64,000 nucleotides of DNA from Lacisediminihabitans sp046156175 (GTDB taxonomy: Bacteria > Actinomycetota > Actinomycetes > Actinomycetales > Microbacteriaceae): assembly GCF_046156175.1 (NCBI RefSeq), contig NZ_JAYLVL010000004.1:62001-126000 (forward strand), read 5' to 3'. The first letter of the stretch is position 1. Every line of letters starts with the position of its first letter. This document shows positions 42,070-51,211 of the stretch, in pieces. Made by a program: the position numbers and the translations under genes. The notes under the pieces were generated by a model, which was given only the letters and a program-made list of their open reading frames with translations, ran no database searches and had not been told where the DNA came from.

Positions 42070-43056
42070 GTGGCGAACATCATGGAGGTCGCGCGCCTCG
42101 CGGGCGTCTCCCACCAGACCGTGTCGAGGGTGCTCAACAACGAGAACACGGTGCGCCCGCAGACGCGGGCAAAGGTGGAGGCCGCGATCCGGGAGCTGCG
42201 CTATCGACCGAGCTCCGTTGCCCGGGCGCTCGCGACCCGCAAGACCCACACGCTGGGTCTCGTGAGCACCGGCAATCCGCTCTACGGTCCCGCGAGCATC
42301 GCACTGGCTTTCAACGGGGCGGCGCGTGAGGCCGGCTACCAGGTCATCACCGCGAGCATGGCCGAAGCCGGTCGGGAGGAGATCCTGCAGGCCATCGACG
42401 TGTTGCTGAGACAGCAGGTCGAAGCGATAGTGCTCGTCGCTTCCGACCACTCCTCGATCGAGGCGATCGACGGACTCGAGCTCGACATCCCTCTCGTGAC
42501 GGCGGACTCGAGCGGACACGGCAGCTTCCCCAGCGTATCGATCGACCAATTCTGCGGCGCCGAACTGGCAACCGCCTATCTCGCAGACCTCGGCCACCGC
42601 GACATCCTGCACCTGGCTGGTCCTGAGGGATCACTCGACGCCCGCGAGCGCGAGCGCGGCTGGAGGAGCGAGCTGGCGAGTCGGGGACTTCCGGTGCACG
42701 AACCCCTGCACGGTGACTGGACTGCCGACAGCGGACGGGCCATCGGCGAGCACCTCATCGCGGCGGGAATGACCTCCGCGATCTTCGTCTCCAATGACCA
42801 GATGACGCTCGGCCTGCTTCATGCGCTGGATGACCACGGCATCGCCGTGCCCGCGGAGGTGAGCATCGTCGGCTTCGACGACATTCCAGAGGCCGCCCAC
42901 TTTTCGCCCCCGCTCTCCACGATCCGTCAGGACTTCACCGAGCTCGGTCGGCGGATCATGGGCACGGTGTCGTCCGTGCTGGACGGGCGAGTGCTCACCG
43001 ATCCGGTGAAGACCGCTCCCCATCTGGTCGAGCGCGAATCGGCCGTTCGGCTCTGA
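42070..43056 (+). CDS. LacI-family regulator, candidate arabinose repressor
   Basis: A 328-residue repressor. The helix-turn-helix is IMEVARLAGVSHQTVSRVLN (residues 4-23), then RPSSVARALATRKTHTLGLV at the hinge. The effector domain includes ASDHSSIEAIDGLELDIPLV and SIVGFDDIPEAAHFSPPLST. GTG 42070 is taken, with no clear ribosome site; a short or leaderless transcript is possible. Its place at the end of the pentose transporter and araBDA genes makes it the best candidate for binding the tandem operators at 33912-33953. That link is inferred. Confidence 0.88.
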   Translation: MANIMEVARLAGVSHQTVSRVLNNENTVRPQTRAKVEAAIRELRYRPSSVARALATRKTHTLGLVSTGNPLYGPASIALAFNGAAREAGYQVITASMAEAGREEILQAIDVLLRQQVEAIVLVASDHSSIEAIDGLELDIPLVTADSSGHGSFPSVSIDQFCGAELATAYLADLGHRDILHLAGPEGSLDARERERGWRSELASRGLPVHEPLHGDWTADSGRAIGEHLIAAGMTSAIFVSNDQMTLGLLHALDDHGIAVPAEVSIVGFDDIPEAAHFSPPLSTIRQDFTELGRRIMGTVSSVLDGRVLTDPVKTAPHLVERESAVRL

Positions 43057-43068
43057 CGTTCGGTGCAG

Positions 43069-43959
43069 TCAACGCCCGGCCAGGGAACCACCGATCCCGC
43101 CGACGCTGAAGTACTTGTTCAGGACGGCGAAAAGGAGCACCGGCGGCAGCATCATCACCACTGCAACGGCCATCACGAGGCCCCAGTTGGTCTGATTCTG
43201 CTGGAAGAACGTCTGCAGGCCGATCTGGAGGGTGTAATTCTCGTCGGACCGCAGGAACACGACCGCGACCAGGTAGTCGTTCCACGCGAGGAGAAAGGCG
43301 AAGATCGCGGTGGAGAGCACGCCCGGCAGCGAGTTGCGCAGCACGATGCGCGTGAAGCTGCCGAACACCGAGCATCCATCCATCCAGGCTGCCTCTTCGA
43401 GGGTGATCGGGATGGAGTCGAAGTAGGCGGCCATCATCCAGATCGCCACGGACATGGTCGAGCCGACATAGATGATCGTGACGCCGACCAGGTTGTCGAC
43501 GAGGCCGATCTGGGCGAACAGGATGAAGAGGGGGATGACCGCGGTGACCACCGGCAGCGACTGGACGATGAACAGGATGAGCGAGTAGCCGGAGACGAGC
43601 CTGCTGCGCCCCCGGGAGAGCACGTAGCCGGCCGGCGCAGCGACCGTCACCGAGATCACTACCGTGACGATGGTGACGAGAAGGCTGTTGGCGAGCCAGG
43701 TGCCGACGGAGGTCTCGCTGAAGATCTTGCCGAAGTTCTCGAGTGTGACTCCGCGCGCGGTGCTGCCGAGCGAGGGTTCGAGGGAGAGGAGCACGACTGC
43801 GACGATCGGCACGAGCACGATGGCGCAGATGACGAGGATCAGAACGAATCGCCACCACTTGCCCCGCTCCTGGGCCTGGCTCAGGGTGCGGCGTTTGATC
43901 GGTCGCGCGGTCGTCTTGAATCGCCCGACCAACGCGGCACTTGAGGTTTCGACGCTCAT
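43069..43959 (-). CDS. Carbohydrate ABC transporter permease, MalG type
   Basis: A 296-residue CUT1 permease with six helices. The EAA loop is TLEEAAWMDGCSVFGSFTRI, followed by VLRNSLPGVLSTAIFAFLLAWND, and the first outer region contains SLGSTARGVTLENFGKIF. Its start overlaps the MalF-type stop by 4 nt. It converges on the LacI gene at 42070 with only 12 nt between stops. There is no ATPase gene in the cluster, so it probably shares an MsiK-like ATPase encoded elsewhere. Confidence 0.92.
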   Translation of the reverse strand: MSVETSSAALVGRFKTTARPIKRRTLSQAQERGKWWRFVLILVICAIVLVPIVAVVLLSLEPSLGSTARGVTLENFGKIFSETSVGTWLANSLLVTIVTVVISVTVAAPAGYVLSRGRSRLVSGYSLILFIVQSLPVVTAVIPLFILFAQIGLVDNLVGVTIIYVGSTMSVAIWMMAAYFDSIPITLEEAAWMDGCSVFGSFTRIVLRNSLPGVLSTAIFAFLLAWNDYLVAVVFLRSDENYTLQIGLQTFFQQNQTNWGLVMAVAVVMMLPPVLLFAVLNKYFSVGGIGGSLAGR

Positions 43960-44918
43960 TCGATGTTCACCTTTCGGATCTGGCGGTACAGCACCGTGGC
44001 GATGATCACGAGCACGATGGTCATCATGAACGCGATCGCAACCCCCGGTCCGGTCTGGAAGTTCTGGAAGACGGTCGAATATGCCAGCACCACGAGGGTC
44101 TGGGTGGAATTGACCGGGCCGCCGCCGGTGAGCAGGAAGATGCTCGGGAAGTCATTGACGCAGAAGATGGTCATGAGGATCCAGCTGATGTAGGTCGAGC
44201 GGGAGATCATCGGGAGGGTGATCCGACCGAAGGTCTGGAACGCGGACGCGCCGTCGACCTTGGATGCCTCGTAGACGTTGACGTCGACGGAGGCCAGGGC
44301 CGAAGACATCATCATCATCATGAAGGGGAAGCTGATCCATACCTTGAAGACGCAGACCGTCACCTGCGCGAGTAGCGGATCGGCGAGGAACAGCACATTC
44401 CCGAGGCCGAGCGCCTGGGCGAGAACCGGGAGGGGCGACTGCGGGGTTGCCACCAGCCAGTTCCAGGACGTGGCCGAGACGACGACCGGGACGACCCAGG
44501 GCAGCAGAAGCAACACCTTGAAGACGCCACCGGCCGGAATGCGGGTGCGAAGCAACAGAGCCAACCCGAGCCCGATTGCCCAACTGCCGAACACCCCGAC
44601 GAGCGTGAAGACGACGGTGAATCCAGCGGCGTGAAAGAAGGCCGGGGTCTGCACCATGGCGATGTAGTTGTTCAGGCCGACGAAATCGCCCGCGCTGAGC
44701 AGGTCGCCGTTGCGAAGCGACTGCAGGCCCGCGTAGATGACCGGGTACAGGTTCAACAGCACCAGAAGAATCAACGACGGCAGAACGAAGAAGACGAAAG
44801 CCCGCGAGTGGGTGAACCGTCTTCTGCGTTCGCGCACGCTGGCCGGTTTGCCCGACCCGGCGTTGCCCACGCCGCTCCGCGCCTTCTTGAGCGCTCCGAT
44901 CACGGACTCGGTCGTCAT
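43956..44918 (-). CDS. Carbohydrate ABC transporter permease, MalF type
   Basis: A 320-residue permease. ATG 44918 is chosen because AAGGAG precedes it; the longer open frame upstream (to 45176) is shadow of the binding-protein gene. A basic N-terminal region (RERRRRFTHSR) precedes six helices starting FVFFVLPSLILLVLL. The coupling loop is VYEASKVDGASAFQTFGRIT. It acts with the MalG-type partner and the binding protein at 44993. Confidence 0.92.
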   Translation of the reverse strand: MTTESVIGALKKARSGVGNAGSGKPASVRERRRRFTHSRAFVFFVLPSLILLVLLNLYPVIYAGLQSLRNGDLLSAGDFVGLNNYIAMVQTPAFFHAAGFTVVFTLVGVFGSWAIGLGLALLLRTRIPAGGVFKVLLLLPWVVPVVVSATSWNWLVATPQSPLPVLAQALGLGNVLFLADPLLAQVTVCVFKVWISFPFMMMMMSSALASVDVNVYEASKVDGASAFQTFGRITLPMISRSTYISWILMTIFCVNDFPSIFLLTGGGPVNSTQTLVVLAYSTVFQNFQTGPGVAIAFMMTIVLVIIATVLYRQIRKVNIE

Positions 44919-44992
44919 GTACTTCTCCTTTGAAGGTGGTCGAGGTGCAAAAGGGTGGGTCCGACTCGCGTCGGACCCACCCGAAGCCGGCG

Positions 44993-46312
44993 TTACTTCA
45001 TGAGGCCTTCCATCGAGGTCTGCAGTGCCGTGAGAGCGGCCTTCGAAGTCGTGTTGCCGCCGAGGATCGACTGCGCGAAGGTGATCATCGGAGCGGTCCC
45101 ATCGACGGTGTTCGCGATGTTGTAGAACAGGCCGGATCCGCCGGGTGCGGCCCAGGTCTGGAAGATCGGCTGCCATTCCTTGATGATCTTCACGTTGTTC
45201 GGGTCCGCCTGGAACTCAGGGGTTTCGGAGATGGACTTGAGCGGCGGCAGGCCGATGCCCGTCTTCTTCGTCCACAGATCCTTCATGTTCTGGTAGTAGT
45301 ACGTGAGAAACGCCTCGGAACCCTCCTGGCTCGGAGTGTTCTTATACATCATGATGTTGTTCGGAAAGTACAGGCCGCCCTTCTTGCCGCTCGGGCTGGT
45401 GAGCGGGCTGCCGACCACGAGGTCGCCCGCGACATCGCCGACAGCTCCCGCCGCGAGACCCGCGCCGTCCCATCCGAATCCGAATTTCTTGGCCTTCCAC
45501 TGCGACTGCACGTTCGCACTCGTGTAGGTGGCGGATGCCGGGTCGCTGTAGCCGCTCTTCACGAGGTCGAGCACGAAGTCCATGGCCTCGATGTTCTCGG
45601 GAGTGACACAGTCGGGCTTCTTGTCAGCGTTGAAGAGTCCGCCGCCGTTGTTGATCATGAATGCCGTGAGGATGTGGCTGCCGGTGAAGCTGCCGGCTCC
45701 GGATCCGAGGCCGAAGCCGTAGACACCGTTCTTCTTGAGCGCCGCACAGACGTTCCGGTAGGAATCCCAGTCCGTCGGCGATTCGACGCCCGCCTCCTGC
45801 ATCAGCGTCTTGTTGTACCAGGAGATCCGCACGTCGAGGTTGTACGGCACCGCCGCGTAGCCCTTGTCGGTCTTCAGCGTGTCAACGAGGCCGTCGAAGA
45901 AGTCGTCATAGATGCCGTTCTTCTTCCAGCTGTCGATGAGGTTGTCGGCGTAGGCGATCTTGCCCTGCTCGGCGAATTGGAACGCCTGCGTGCCACCGCC
46001 GGAGCTCACTGCCGGCCCCGTGTTGGAGGCCACAGCCGAGGAGAAGGTCTGGGTGAAGTTCGCCCACTGGATCTCTTGGTAGGTCGCGGCGCCCATGCCG
46101 CTCTTCGGCTTGTAGGCGAGGGTGATCTTCTTGTCGAGCGGATTGAACTCGGTGCCGCCCCACGGCATGTTCCAGAACTTGATCGCCTTCGCGGAACCCC
46201 CGGATCCGCCTCCTGTCGAGCACGCGGCCAGGGCGGCGGTCGCTGCCACGCCGCCGGCAATTCCGAGGAACCCCCGCCTCGAGAAGGAAGAACCTGTGGA
46301 TTGTGACGCCAT
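44993..46312 (-). CDS. Solute-binding lipoprotein with twin-arginine signal (CUT1)
   Basis: A 439-residue family 1 binding protein. The signal has a twin-arginine motif, SRRGFLG, at residues 11-17 and a lipobox ALAAC with Cys31, so export of a folded lipoprotein by Tat is likely. ATG 46312 follows AAAGGAAA; in-frame upstream codons are noncoding. Mature features are IKFWNMPWGG, GTQAFQFAEQGKIAYADNLI and GFGWDGAGLAAGAVGD. It is divergent from LacI at 46517 and lies beside the Gfo/Idh-ThuA genes, so its ligand is probably the glycoside those enzymes degrade. Confidence 0.9.
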   Translation of the reverse strand: MASQSTGSSFSRRGFLGIAGGVAATAALAACSTGGGSGGSAKAIKFWNMPWGGTEFNPLDKKITLAYKPKSGMGAATYQEIQWANFTQTFSSAVASNTGPAVSSGGGTQAFQFAEQGKIAYADNLIDSWKKNGIYDDFFDGLVDTLKTDKGYAAVPYNLDVRISWYNKTLMQEAGVESPTDWDSYRNVCAALKKNGVYGFGLGSGAGSFTGSHILTAFMINNGGGLFNADKKPDCVTPENIEAMDFVLDLVKSGYSDPASATYTSANVQSQWKAKKFGFGWDGAGLAAGAVGDVAGDLVVGSPLTSPSGKKGGLYFPNNIMMYKNTPSQEGSEAFLTYYYQNMKDLWTKKTGIGLPPLKSISETPEFQADPNNVKIIKEWQPIFQTWAAPGGSGLFYNIANTVDGTAPMITFAQSILGGNTTSKAALTALQTSMEGLMK

Positions 46313-46417
46313 GACAGTTTCCTTTCCAGCCGCCGTCGCCAATGGCGGCGGCCATGATTCGTCTTTGGATGCATGTGTCGCTCTATGTGTGAAAAGGTTT
46401 CGTGCTGCGACGGTGTC

Positions 46418-46446
46418 AGTATTCAATGCTTCTCGAACGTTGTCAA
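46418..46446 (-). promoter_or_regulatory. Promoter of the minus-strand CUT1 transporter
   Basis: On the minus strand TTGACA (46446-46441), a 17-nt spacer and AATACT (46423-46418) form a near-consensus promoter. AACGTT follows the -35 directly, a common LacI-operator core, so the divergent LacI protein probably acts here. The untranslated leader is about 100 nt. Confidence 0.65.
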
Positions 46447-46516
46447 CAGATGACGAGGGAGTAGGGGGCGCATTTCTCGCCGCAGGATGACCTCGGATGA
46501 CCGCTACCATGAGCGC

Positions 46517-47539
46517 ATGAGTCAGCTAAAGGTTTCGCCGGGTCGCGCCACGCTCGCGGAGATCGCGCGGGATGCATCCGTGTCGATGTCCACGGTGTCG
46601 AAGGTGCTCAACGGCAGGGCCGGCGTCTCGGATGCCGTGCGGGAAAGAATCGAAGGGCTTCTGCACACGGCCGGCTACAGTCGGCGTGGCAGCTCTCACG
46701 AGCAGGGCAAGCTCATCGAGCTCGTCTTCGACAACATCGACAGCGAGTGGTCCCTCCAGATCATCCGCGGGGTCGAGGCGGTCGCGCGGGAGAACGGGCT
46801 CAGCGTGATCCTGACCGAGAGTGGTAGTCACCTGTTGGTGGCGCCGGACTGGATCGACGGGATTCTGCGACGGCAGCCGGTGGGTGTCGTCCTGCTCTTC
46901 TCGAACCTGTCCGTCGACCACAAGCGGCAGCTGGCAACCCGTAATATCCCGTTCGTCGTGCTCGATCCGGCCGGGGATCCCGATCCGGACGTGTCGTCGG
47001 TGGGCTCTGGCAACTGGTCGGGAGGCCTCGCGGCGACCCGCCACCTCGTCGAGTTGGGCCATCGCCGGATCGCCCTGGTCAGCGGTCCGCAGGAGATGCT
47101 GTGCTCGCGAGCGCGGCTGTCCGGCTATCGTTCTGGGCTGGAGGAGGCGGGGATTCCGTTCGATCCGACGCTGATCGACGGTGGGCGGTTCCACTACGAG
47201 GATGGTGTCGCCGCCGGCATGAGGCTCCTCACGCTGCCGGATCGGCCAACCGCGATCTTCGCGGGCAACGACCTCCAGGCCTTCGGGGTCTACGAGGCCG
47301 CACGCCTTCTCGGACTCGTGGTGCCGGATGACATCTCCGTCGTCGGCTTCGACGATGTGCCCAGCGCCAGTTGGATGGGGCCGAAGCTCACGACCGTACG
47401 CCAACCGCTGATCGAGATGGCCGAGCAGGCGACGCGCCTTGTGCTCGCGCTACGCGACGATCCGCACCGCAAGCTCGTGCGCATCGACCTCGCGACGAGC
47501 CTCGTGGTGCGAGAGAGCACGGCTCCACCCAAGGCGTGA
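46517..47539 (+). CDS. LacI-family regulator of the glycoside cluster
   Basis: A 340-residue repressor. The helix-turn-helix is TLAEIARDASVSMSTVSKVL (about residues 9-28), with NGRAGVSDAVRERIE behind it. The effector domain has LIELVFDNIDSEWSLQIIRG, HLVELGHRRIALVSGPQEML and SVVGFDDVPSASWMGPKLTT. ATG 46517 is chosen since family sequence begins soon after. TACCAT at 46505-46510 could be a -10 giving an almost leaderless message. It is divergent from the transporter and upstream of the oxidoreductase genes, so it likely controls both. Confidence 0.9.
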   Translation: MSQLKVSPGRATLAEIARDASVSMSTVSKVLNGRAGVSDAVRERIEGLLHTAGYSRRGSSHEQGKLIELVFDNIDSEWSLQIIRGVEAVARENGLSVILTESGSHLLVAPDWIDGILRRQPVGVVLLFSNLSVDHKRQLATRNIPFVVLDPAGDPDPDVSSVGSGNWSGGLAATRHLVELGHRRIALVSGPQEMLCSRARLSGYRSGLEEAGIPFDPTLIDGGRFHYEDGVAAGMRLLTLPDRPTAIFAGNDLQAFGVYEAARLLGLVVPDDISVVGFDDVPSASWMGPKLTTVRQPLIEMAEQATRLVLALRDDPHRKLVRIDLATSLVVRESTAPPKA

Positions 47540-47584
47540 TTCGGCCCATCCATGGCGACATATTTCGGTATCCTCAGAGAAAAC

Positions 47585-47622
47585 TTGCGTTGATCATCGC
47601 GACCGGGATAACGTGTCGACAC
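47585..47622 (+). promoter_or_regulatory. Promoter and palindromic operator before the Gfo/Idh-ThuA operon
   Basis: TTGCGT (47585-47590) and ATAACG (47608-47613) are 17 nt apart. A perfect palindrome GTGTCGACAC (47613-47622) overlaps the expected start site and is a LacI-type operator candidate. Confidence 0.5.
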
Positions 47623-47677
47623 ACGCACAACGGCGGGCCAGGTGGTCGTCGCCGAACGGATGAAGGAGTCTGCGGAG

Positions 47678-48871
47678 ATGAGTCGACCCCCCTTCGGTGT
47701 GGCGCTCGTCGGATACGGATTCATGGGGGCCGCCCATTCCCAGGCGTGGCGCGTCGCACCCCGATTCTTCGACCTTCCGGTCGAGCCGCGGATGTCGGTG
47801 CTCGTCGGCCGTGACCTCGCGCGCGTCGAAGCGGCCGCGGAACAGTTCGGCTGGGCCGAGTCGGAGACTGACTGGCGCAGGGTGATCGAGCGCGACGACA
47901 TCGATCTCGTCGACATCTGCAGCCCGGGTGCCACACATGTCGAGATCGCGATAGCGGCCCTCGAGGCCGGAAAGCATGTGCTCTGCGAAAAGCCCCTGGC
48001 CAACACCGTGGGCGAAGCAGAGCGGATGGCCGCTGCCGCCCGCCGAGCTGCGGAGCGCGGCGTCTACGCCATGGTCGGGTTCAGTTATCGGCGGGTGCCC
48101 GCCATCACCTTCGCCCGCGACCTGGTCGCGGCAGGCAAGATCGGCGAGCTCAGGCAGGTGCGCGCGCTCTACCTCCAGGACTGGTTGGTCGACGCGGAAG
48201 GTCCGATGACGTGGCGGCTCGACAAGGACCTTGGGGGTTCCGGGTCCCTCGGAGACATCGGGGCGCACGCGATCGACGCCGTCCAGTTCGTCACGGGTCG
48301 GCGGGTGCAGGGCGTCAGCGGCATTCTGCAGACTCTCGTGAGCGAACGGCCGCTGCTCGGCGAATCGATCGGGCTCAGCGGCACTGCCTCTCAGGAAAGG
48401 GGACCGGTGACCGTGGACGATGTGGCGCTGTTCACCGGCAGGCTCGAGGGCGGCGTTCTCGGTTCCTTCGAAGCCACGAGATACGCGACCGGGCGCAAGA
48501 ACGCGTTCCGTCTCGAGTTCAGTGGATCGCTCGGCGCGATCGCGTTCGACCTCGAACGGATGAACGAACTCGAGTTCTACGACGGCACCGACCCGGTGGG
48601 CCTGCGCGGCTTTCGCCGCATCCTCGTGACCGAGCCCGAGCATCCGTACATGGCGGCGTGGTGGCCGACCGGGCACGGCATCGGCTATGAACACCCCTTC
48701 TCCCACCAGGTGAGGGACCTGCTCGTCGACATCGCAGCGGGCATCCAGCCGCGACCATCCTTCGACGACGGGTTGCAGGTGCAGCGGGTACTCGAGGCGG
48801 TCGAGGCGAGTTCGGCGAGCGGGAGCTCCTGGATCGCCGTTGACGACGGTCCCGAAACGCAGAGACAGTGA
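47678..48871 (+). CDS. Gfo/Idh/MocA family oxidoreductase
   Basis: A 397-residue oxidoreductase. ATG 47678 is preferred because AAGGAG (47663-47668) is well placed; earlier in-frame starts exist at 47642 and 47660. Rossmann motif VGYGFMGAAHSQAW, EKP motif HVLCEKPLANT near residue 103, and C-terminal blocks YLQDWLVDAEGPMTWRL and FRRILVTEPEHPYMAAWW. It is strongly similar along its whole length to the protein at 2047-3216, so the two clusters use the same enzyme type. The substrate is not known; a sugar or sugar derivative is likely. Confidence 0.9.
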   Translation: MSRPPFGVALVGYGFMGAAHSQAWRVAPRFFDLPVEPRMSVLVGRDLARVEAAAEQFGWAESETDWRRVIERDDIDLVDICSPGATHVEIAIAALEAGKHVLCEKPLANTVGEAERMAAAARRAAERGVYAMVGFSYRRVPAITFARDLVAAGKIGELRQVRALYLQDWLVDAEGPMTWRLDKDLGGSGSLGDIGAHAIDAVQFVTGRRVQGVSGILQTLVSERPLLGESIGLSGTASQERGPVTVDDVALFTGRLEGGVLGSFEATRYATGRKNAFRLEFSGSLGAIAFDLERMNELEFYDGTDPVGLRGFRRILVTEPEHPYMAAWWPTGHGIGYEHPFSHQVRDLLVDIAAGIQPRPSFDDGLQVQRVLEAVEASSASGSSWIAVDDGPETQRQ

Positions 48872-48902
48872 GCGGCAATCGCCCTCCGAGGAGGAGAACT
48901 CG

Positions 48903-49613
48903 ATGACATCGGCAACACCACCGGCGCGCAACGCCCTGATCGTGCGAGGCGGATGGGACGGACATCAGCCCGTCGAGACCACCGACTCGATGATCCCCTT
49001 TCTCGAGCGCAACGGGTTCACGGTGCGCGTCGAGGAATCACCTGCCGTCTACACGGATGCGGAATATCTCGCGACAGTCGACCTGATCCTGCAGATCAAC
49101 ACCATGGCCTCCATCACGAAGGACGAATTCGCCGGGCTCCAGGCTGCCGTCCTGAACGGCACCGGGATGGGCGGTTGGCATGGCGGCATCGCGGACTCCT
49201 ATCGCGACAACGCCGACTACCTGCACATGATCGGGGGACAGTTCGCGCATCATGCCGGCAAGGATCCGGCCGACCGCACCGGAGAGCAGTCCGACAACTA
49301 CATTCCCTATACCGTGCACATCACCGACCTGGGGCGCTCACATCCCATCACCCGCGGAATCGAGGACTTCGATCTGGTGACCGAGCAGTACTGGGTGCTG
49401 AGCGACGAATACAACGACGTGCTGGCAACGACGACCCAGTCCGTTCGTCCCTGGGATGCGTGGAATCGACCTGTCACCGCGCCCGCCATCTGGACAAGGC
49501 AATGGGGCAAGGGGCGCATCTTCGTCTCGGCGCCCGGTCATCGGCTCGAGGTTCTCGACGACCCGAACGTTCGAACGATTGTGGAGAGAGGCTTACTGTG
49601 GGCGGCACGCTGA
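48903..49613 (+). CDS. ThuA-like protein
   Basis: A 236-residue protein of the ThuA family (glutamine-amidotransferase-like fold without the usual catalytic triad). Blocks seen are NALIVRGGWDGHQPVETTDS, GMGGWHGGIADSY, GGQFAHHAGKDPA and YWVLSDEYNDVLATT. In Sinorhizobium, ThuA works with ThuB (a Gfo/Idh enzyme) on trehalose, sucrose and related disaccharides through 3-keto intermediates. ATG 48903 follows GAGGAGGAG-like sequence. Sandwiched between two Gfo/Idh genes, it overlaps the second by 16 nt. Confidence 0.88.
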   Translation: MTSATPPARNALIVRGGWDGHQPVETTDSMIPFLERNGFTVRVEESPAVYTDAEYLATVDLILQINTMASITKDEFAGLQAAVLNGTGMGGWHGGIADSYRDNADYLHMIGGQFAHHAGKDPADRTGEQSDNYIPYTVHITDLGRSHPITRGIEDFDLVTEQYWVLSDEYNDVLATTTQSVRPWDAWNRPVTAPAIWTRQWGKGRIFVSAPGHRLEVLDDPNVRTIVERGLLWAAR

Positions 49614-50695
49614 AGGTCGGAATCATCGGGGTGGGCACGATCAGTGCCCAGTATTTCGCGGAGTTCCCGAAGCTGGAGGGGCTGCATCTCGTGGCGGTCG
49701 CAGACGTCAACGAGGCTCGGGCACGGGAGGTGGCGGCTGATCAGGGCGTGGAGGCGCTGAGCGTGGACGCGTTGCTCGCGGACCCGCTAATCGACGCGGT
49801 GCTGAACCTCACCATTCCCGCGGCGCACGTGGACATCGCGACACGGGCGCTCCTGGCGGGCAAGCACGTCTACGGCGAAAAGCCCCTGGCGCTGGATCCT
49901 GCCGAGGCGGCGCCCATGCTCGAACTCGCTCGCGAGCGGGGCCTGCGTGTGGGCAGCGCGCCGGACACCGTGCTCGGCACGGGCGTGCAGACGGCGCGGG
50001 CGCTGTTGGACTCCGGATCCGTCGGCGATGCTGTCGCCGCGGCGGTGCACTGGAGCTCACCGGGTCACGAGCTCTGGCATCCGGCGCCCCGGTTCTACTA
50101 TCAGCCCGGGGGTGGGCCACTGTTCGATATGGCCCCGTACTACCTCACGACTCTCGTCACGTTGTTGGGGCCGGTGATCCGGGTGTCCGGGGTCGCGACA
50201 CGATCGGGCCGGGATCGGACGATCGCCTCGGGCGGTGACGCCGGCGGCAGCATCCCCGTCGACGTCGAGACCCATGTCAGTGCGATTCTGGAGCACGCGA
50301 GCGGAGTGACATCCACAGTGACGGTGAGCTTCGAGGTGTGGGCGTCGCGGGCACCACTGTTCGAGGTCTATGGAACGAGGGGCACCATCGCGGTACCCGA
50401 TCCCAACCGCTTCTCCGACCCCGTGGAGGTCTGGACGGTGGAGACCCCGGAATGGACAGAGGTGCCCGTTTCAGCGGGATATGCGGATGCCGGCCGCGGT
50501 GTCGGGCTCGCCGACCTCGCGCGTGCCATCGAGACCGATCGCCCCCACCGGGCATCCGGGGAGCTGGCGTTCCACGTGCTCGAAATCATGGATGCGGTGC
50601 TTCGCGCGGCGAGCGAACACCGGGTGATAGCGCTGACCAGCACCGTCGACCGACCGGAACCGTTGCCAGCCGGAGCCACCCCGAACAGCTGGTGA
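49598..50695 (+). CDS. Gfo/Idh/MocA family oxidoreductase, ThuB-like
   Basis: A 365-residue oxidoreductase. GTG 49598 with GAGAGAGG upstream starts inside the ThuA gene. Rossmann motif VGIIGVGTISAQYF, EKP motif HVYGEKPLALDP near residue 93 and C-terminal GPLFDMAPYYLTTLVTLLGP. It is the counterpart of 939-2039, sharing NLTIPAAHV, GSAPDTVLG-type and GPLFD-PYYLTTL blocks. By position next to ThuA it is the likely ThuB equivalent, oxidising a glycoside at C3. The substrate needs assay. Confidence 0.9.
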   Translation: MGGTLKVGIIGVGTISAQYFAEFPKLEGLHLVAVADVNEARAREVAADQGVEALSVDALLADPLIDAVLNLTIPAAHVDIATRALLAGKHVYGEKPLALDPAEAAPMLELARERGLRVGSAPDTVLGTGVQTARALLDSGSVGDAVAAAVHWSSPGHELWHPAPRFYYQPGGGPLFDMAPYYLTTLVTLLGPVIRVSGVATRSGRDRTIASGGDAGGSIPVDVETHVSAILEHASGVTSTVTVSFEVWASRAPLFEVYGTRGTIAVPDPNRFSDPVEVWTVETPEWTEVPVSAGYADAGRGVGLADLARAIETDRPHRASGELAFHVLEIMDAVLRAASEHRVIALTSTVDRPEPLPAGATPNSW

Positions 50696-50722
50696 GGGTT
50701 GCCGGTGCTCGGGCGGGTTCGC

Positions 50723-51172
50723 TCACCGGCCGCGTGCAAGATTGACGGCGTTGATGAGGAACGAACCCCTGGTCGCCAGTTCGTACTTTCGCTCGATGGG
50801 TACGGTCCGCGGATCGTGCAGGGCCTTCTCCACATCTTCGACGTCGAGTCCCACCAACCGGGCGATGTTCTGAAGGGTGAGGTGGCACTCGATCGTCAAC
50901 GATTCGAAGATCCCCTTGAGACGGTCGTCGTCGCCGATCTGCAGCCCCACCGTCAGCTGAGCCGCGAGAATGGCGAGCCTCGAGGTCTCGTCGTTCGATG
51001 GGGATGGCGGCTCCGTGGTGACTCGCATCATCCCGGTCTGTGTTTCCGCGAGGGAGCGCAGGAGGGCATCCGGCTGGATGCCCGTGATGGCCTGGAGCGC
51101 ATCTTCGGAGAGGTGACCCTCCGCGATGAGGCGCCTCAGTTCCGCTGCGGGATTCTGTGCCTCCACCGTCAT
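50723..51172 (-). CDS. Conserved-looking hypothetical protein with helix-turn-helix-like segments
   Basis: A 149-residue protein of no recognised family. It is largely helical and acidic, without signal or membrane segments. Two parts look like short helix-turn-helix units: HLSEDALQAITGIQPDALLR and LTLQNIARLVGLDVEDVEKA. The end, RKYELATRGSFLINAVNLAR, resembles the closing helix of some small regulators. ATG with a ribosome site (AAGCAGGA region) upstream. It lies convergent to the Gfo/Idh gene, 27 nt apart. A DNA-binding role is possible but unproven. Confidence 0.6.
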   Translation of the reverse strand: MTVEAQNPAAELRRLIAEGHLSEDALQAITGIQPDALLRSLAETQTGMMRVTTEPPSPSNDETSRLAILAAQLTVGLQIGDDDRLKGIFESLTIECHLTLQNIARLVGLDVEDVEKALHDPRTVPIERKYELATRGSFLINAVNLARGR

Positions 51173-51211
51173 GGCTGTCCTGCTTTCTCTTCGTAGAGGG
51201 ACGGGGAAAGG

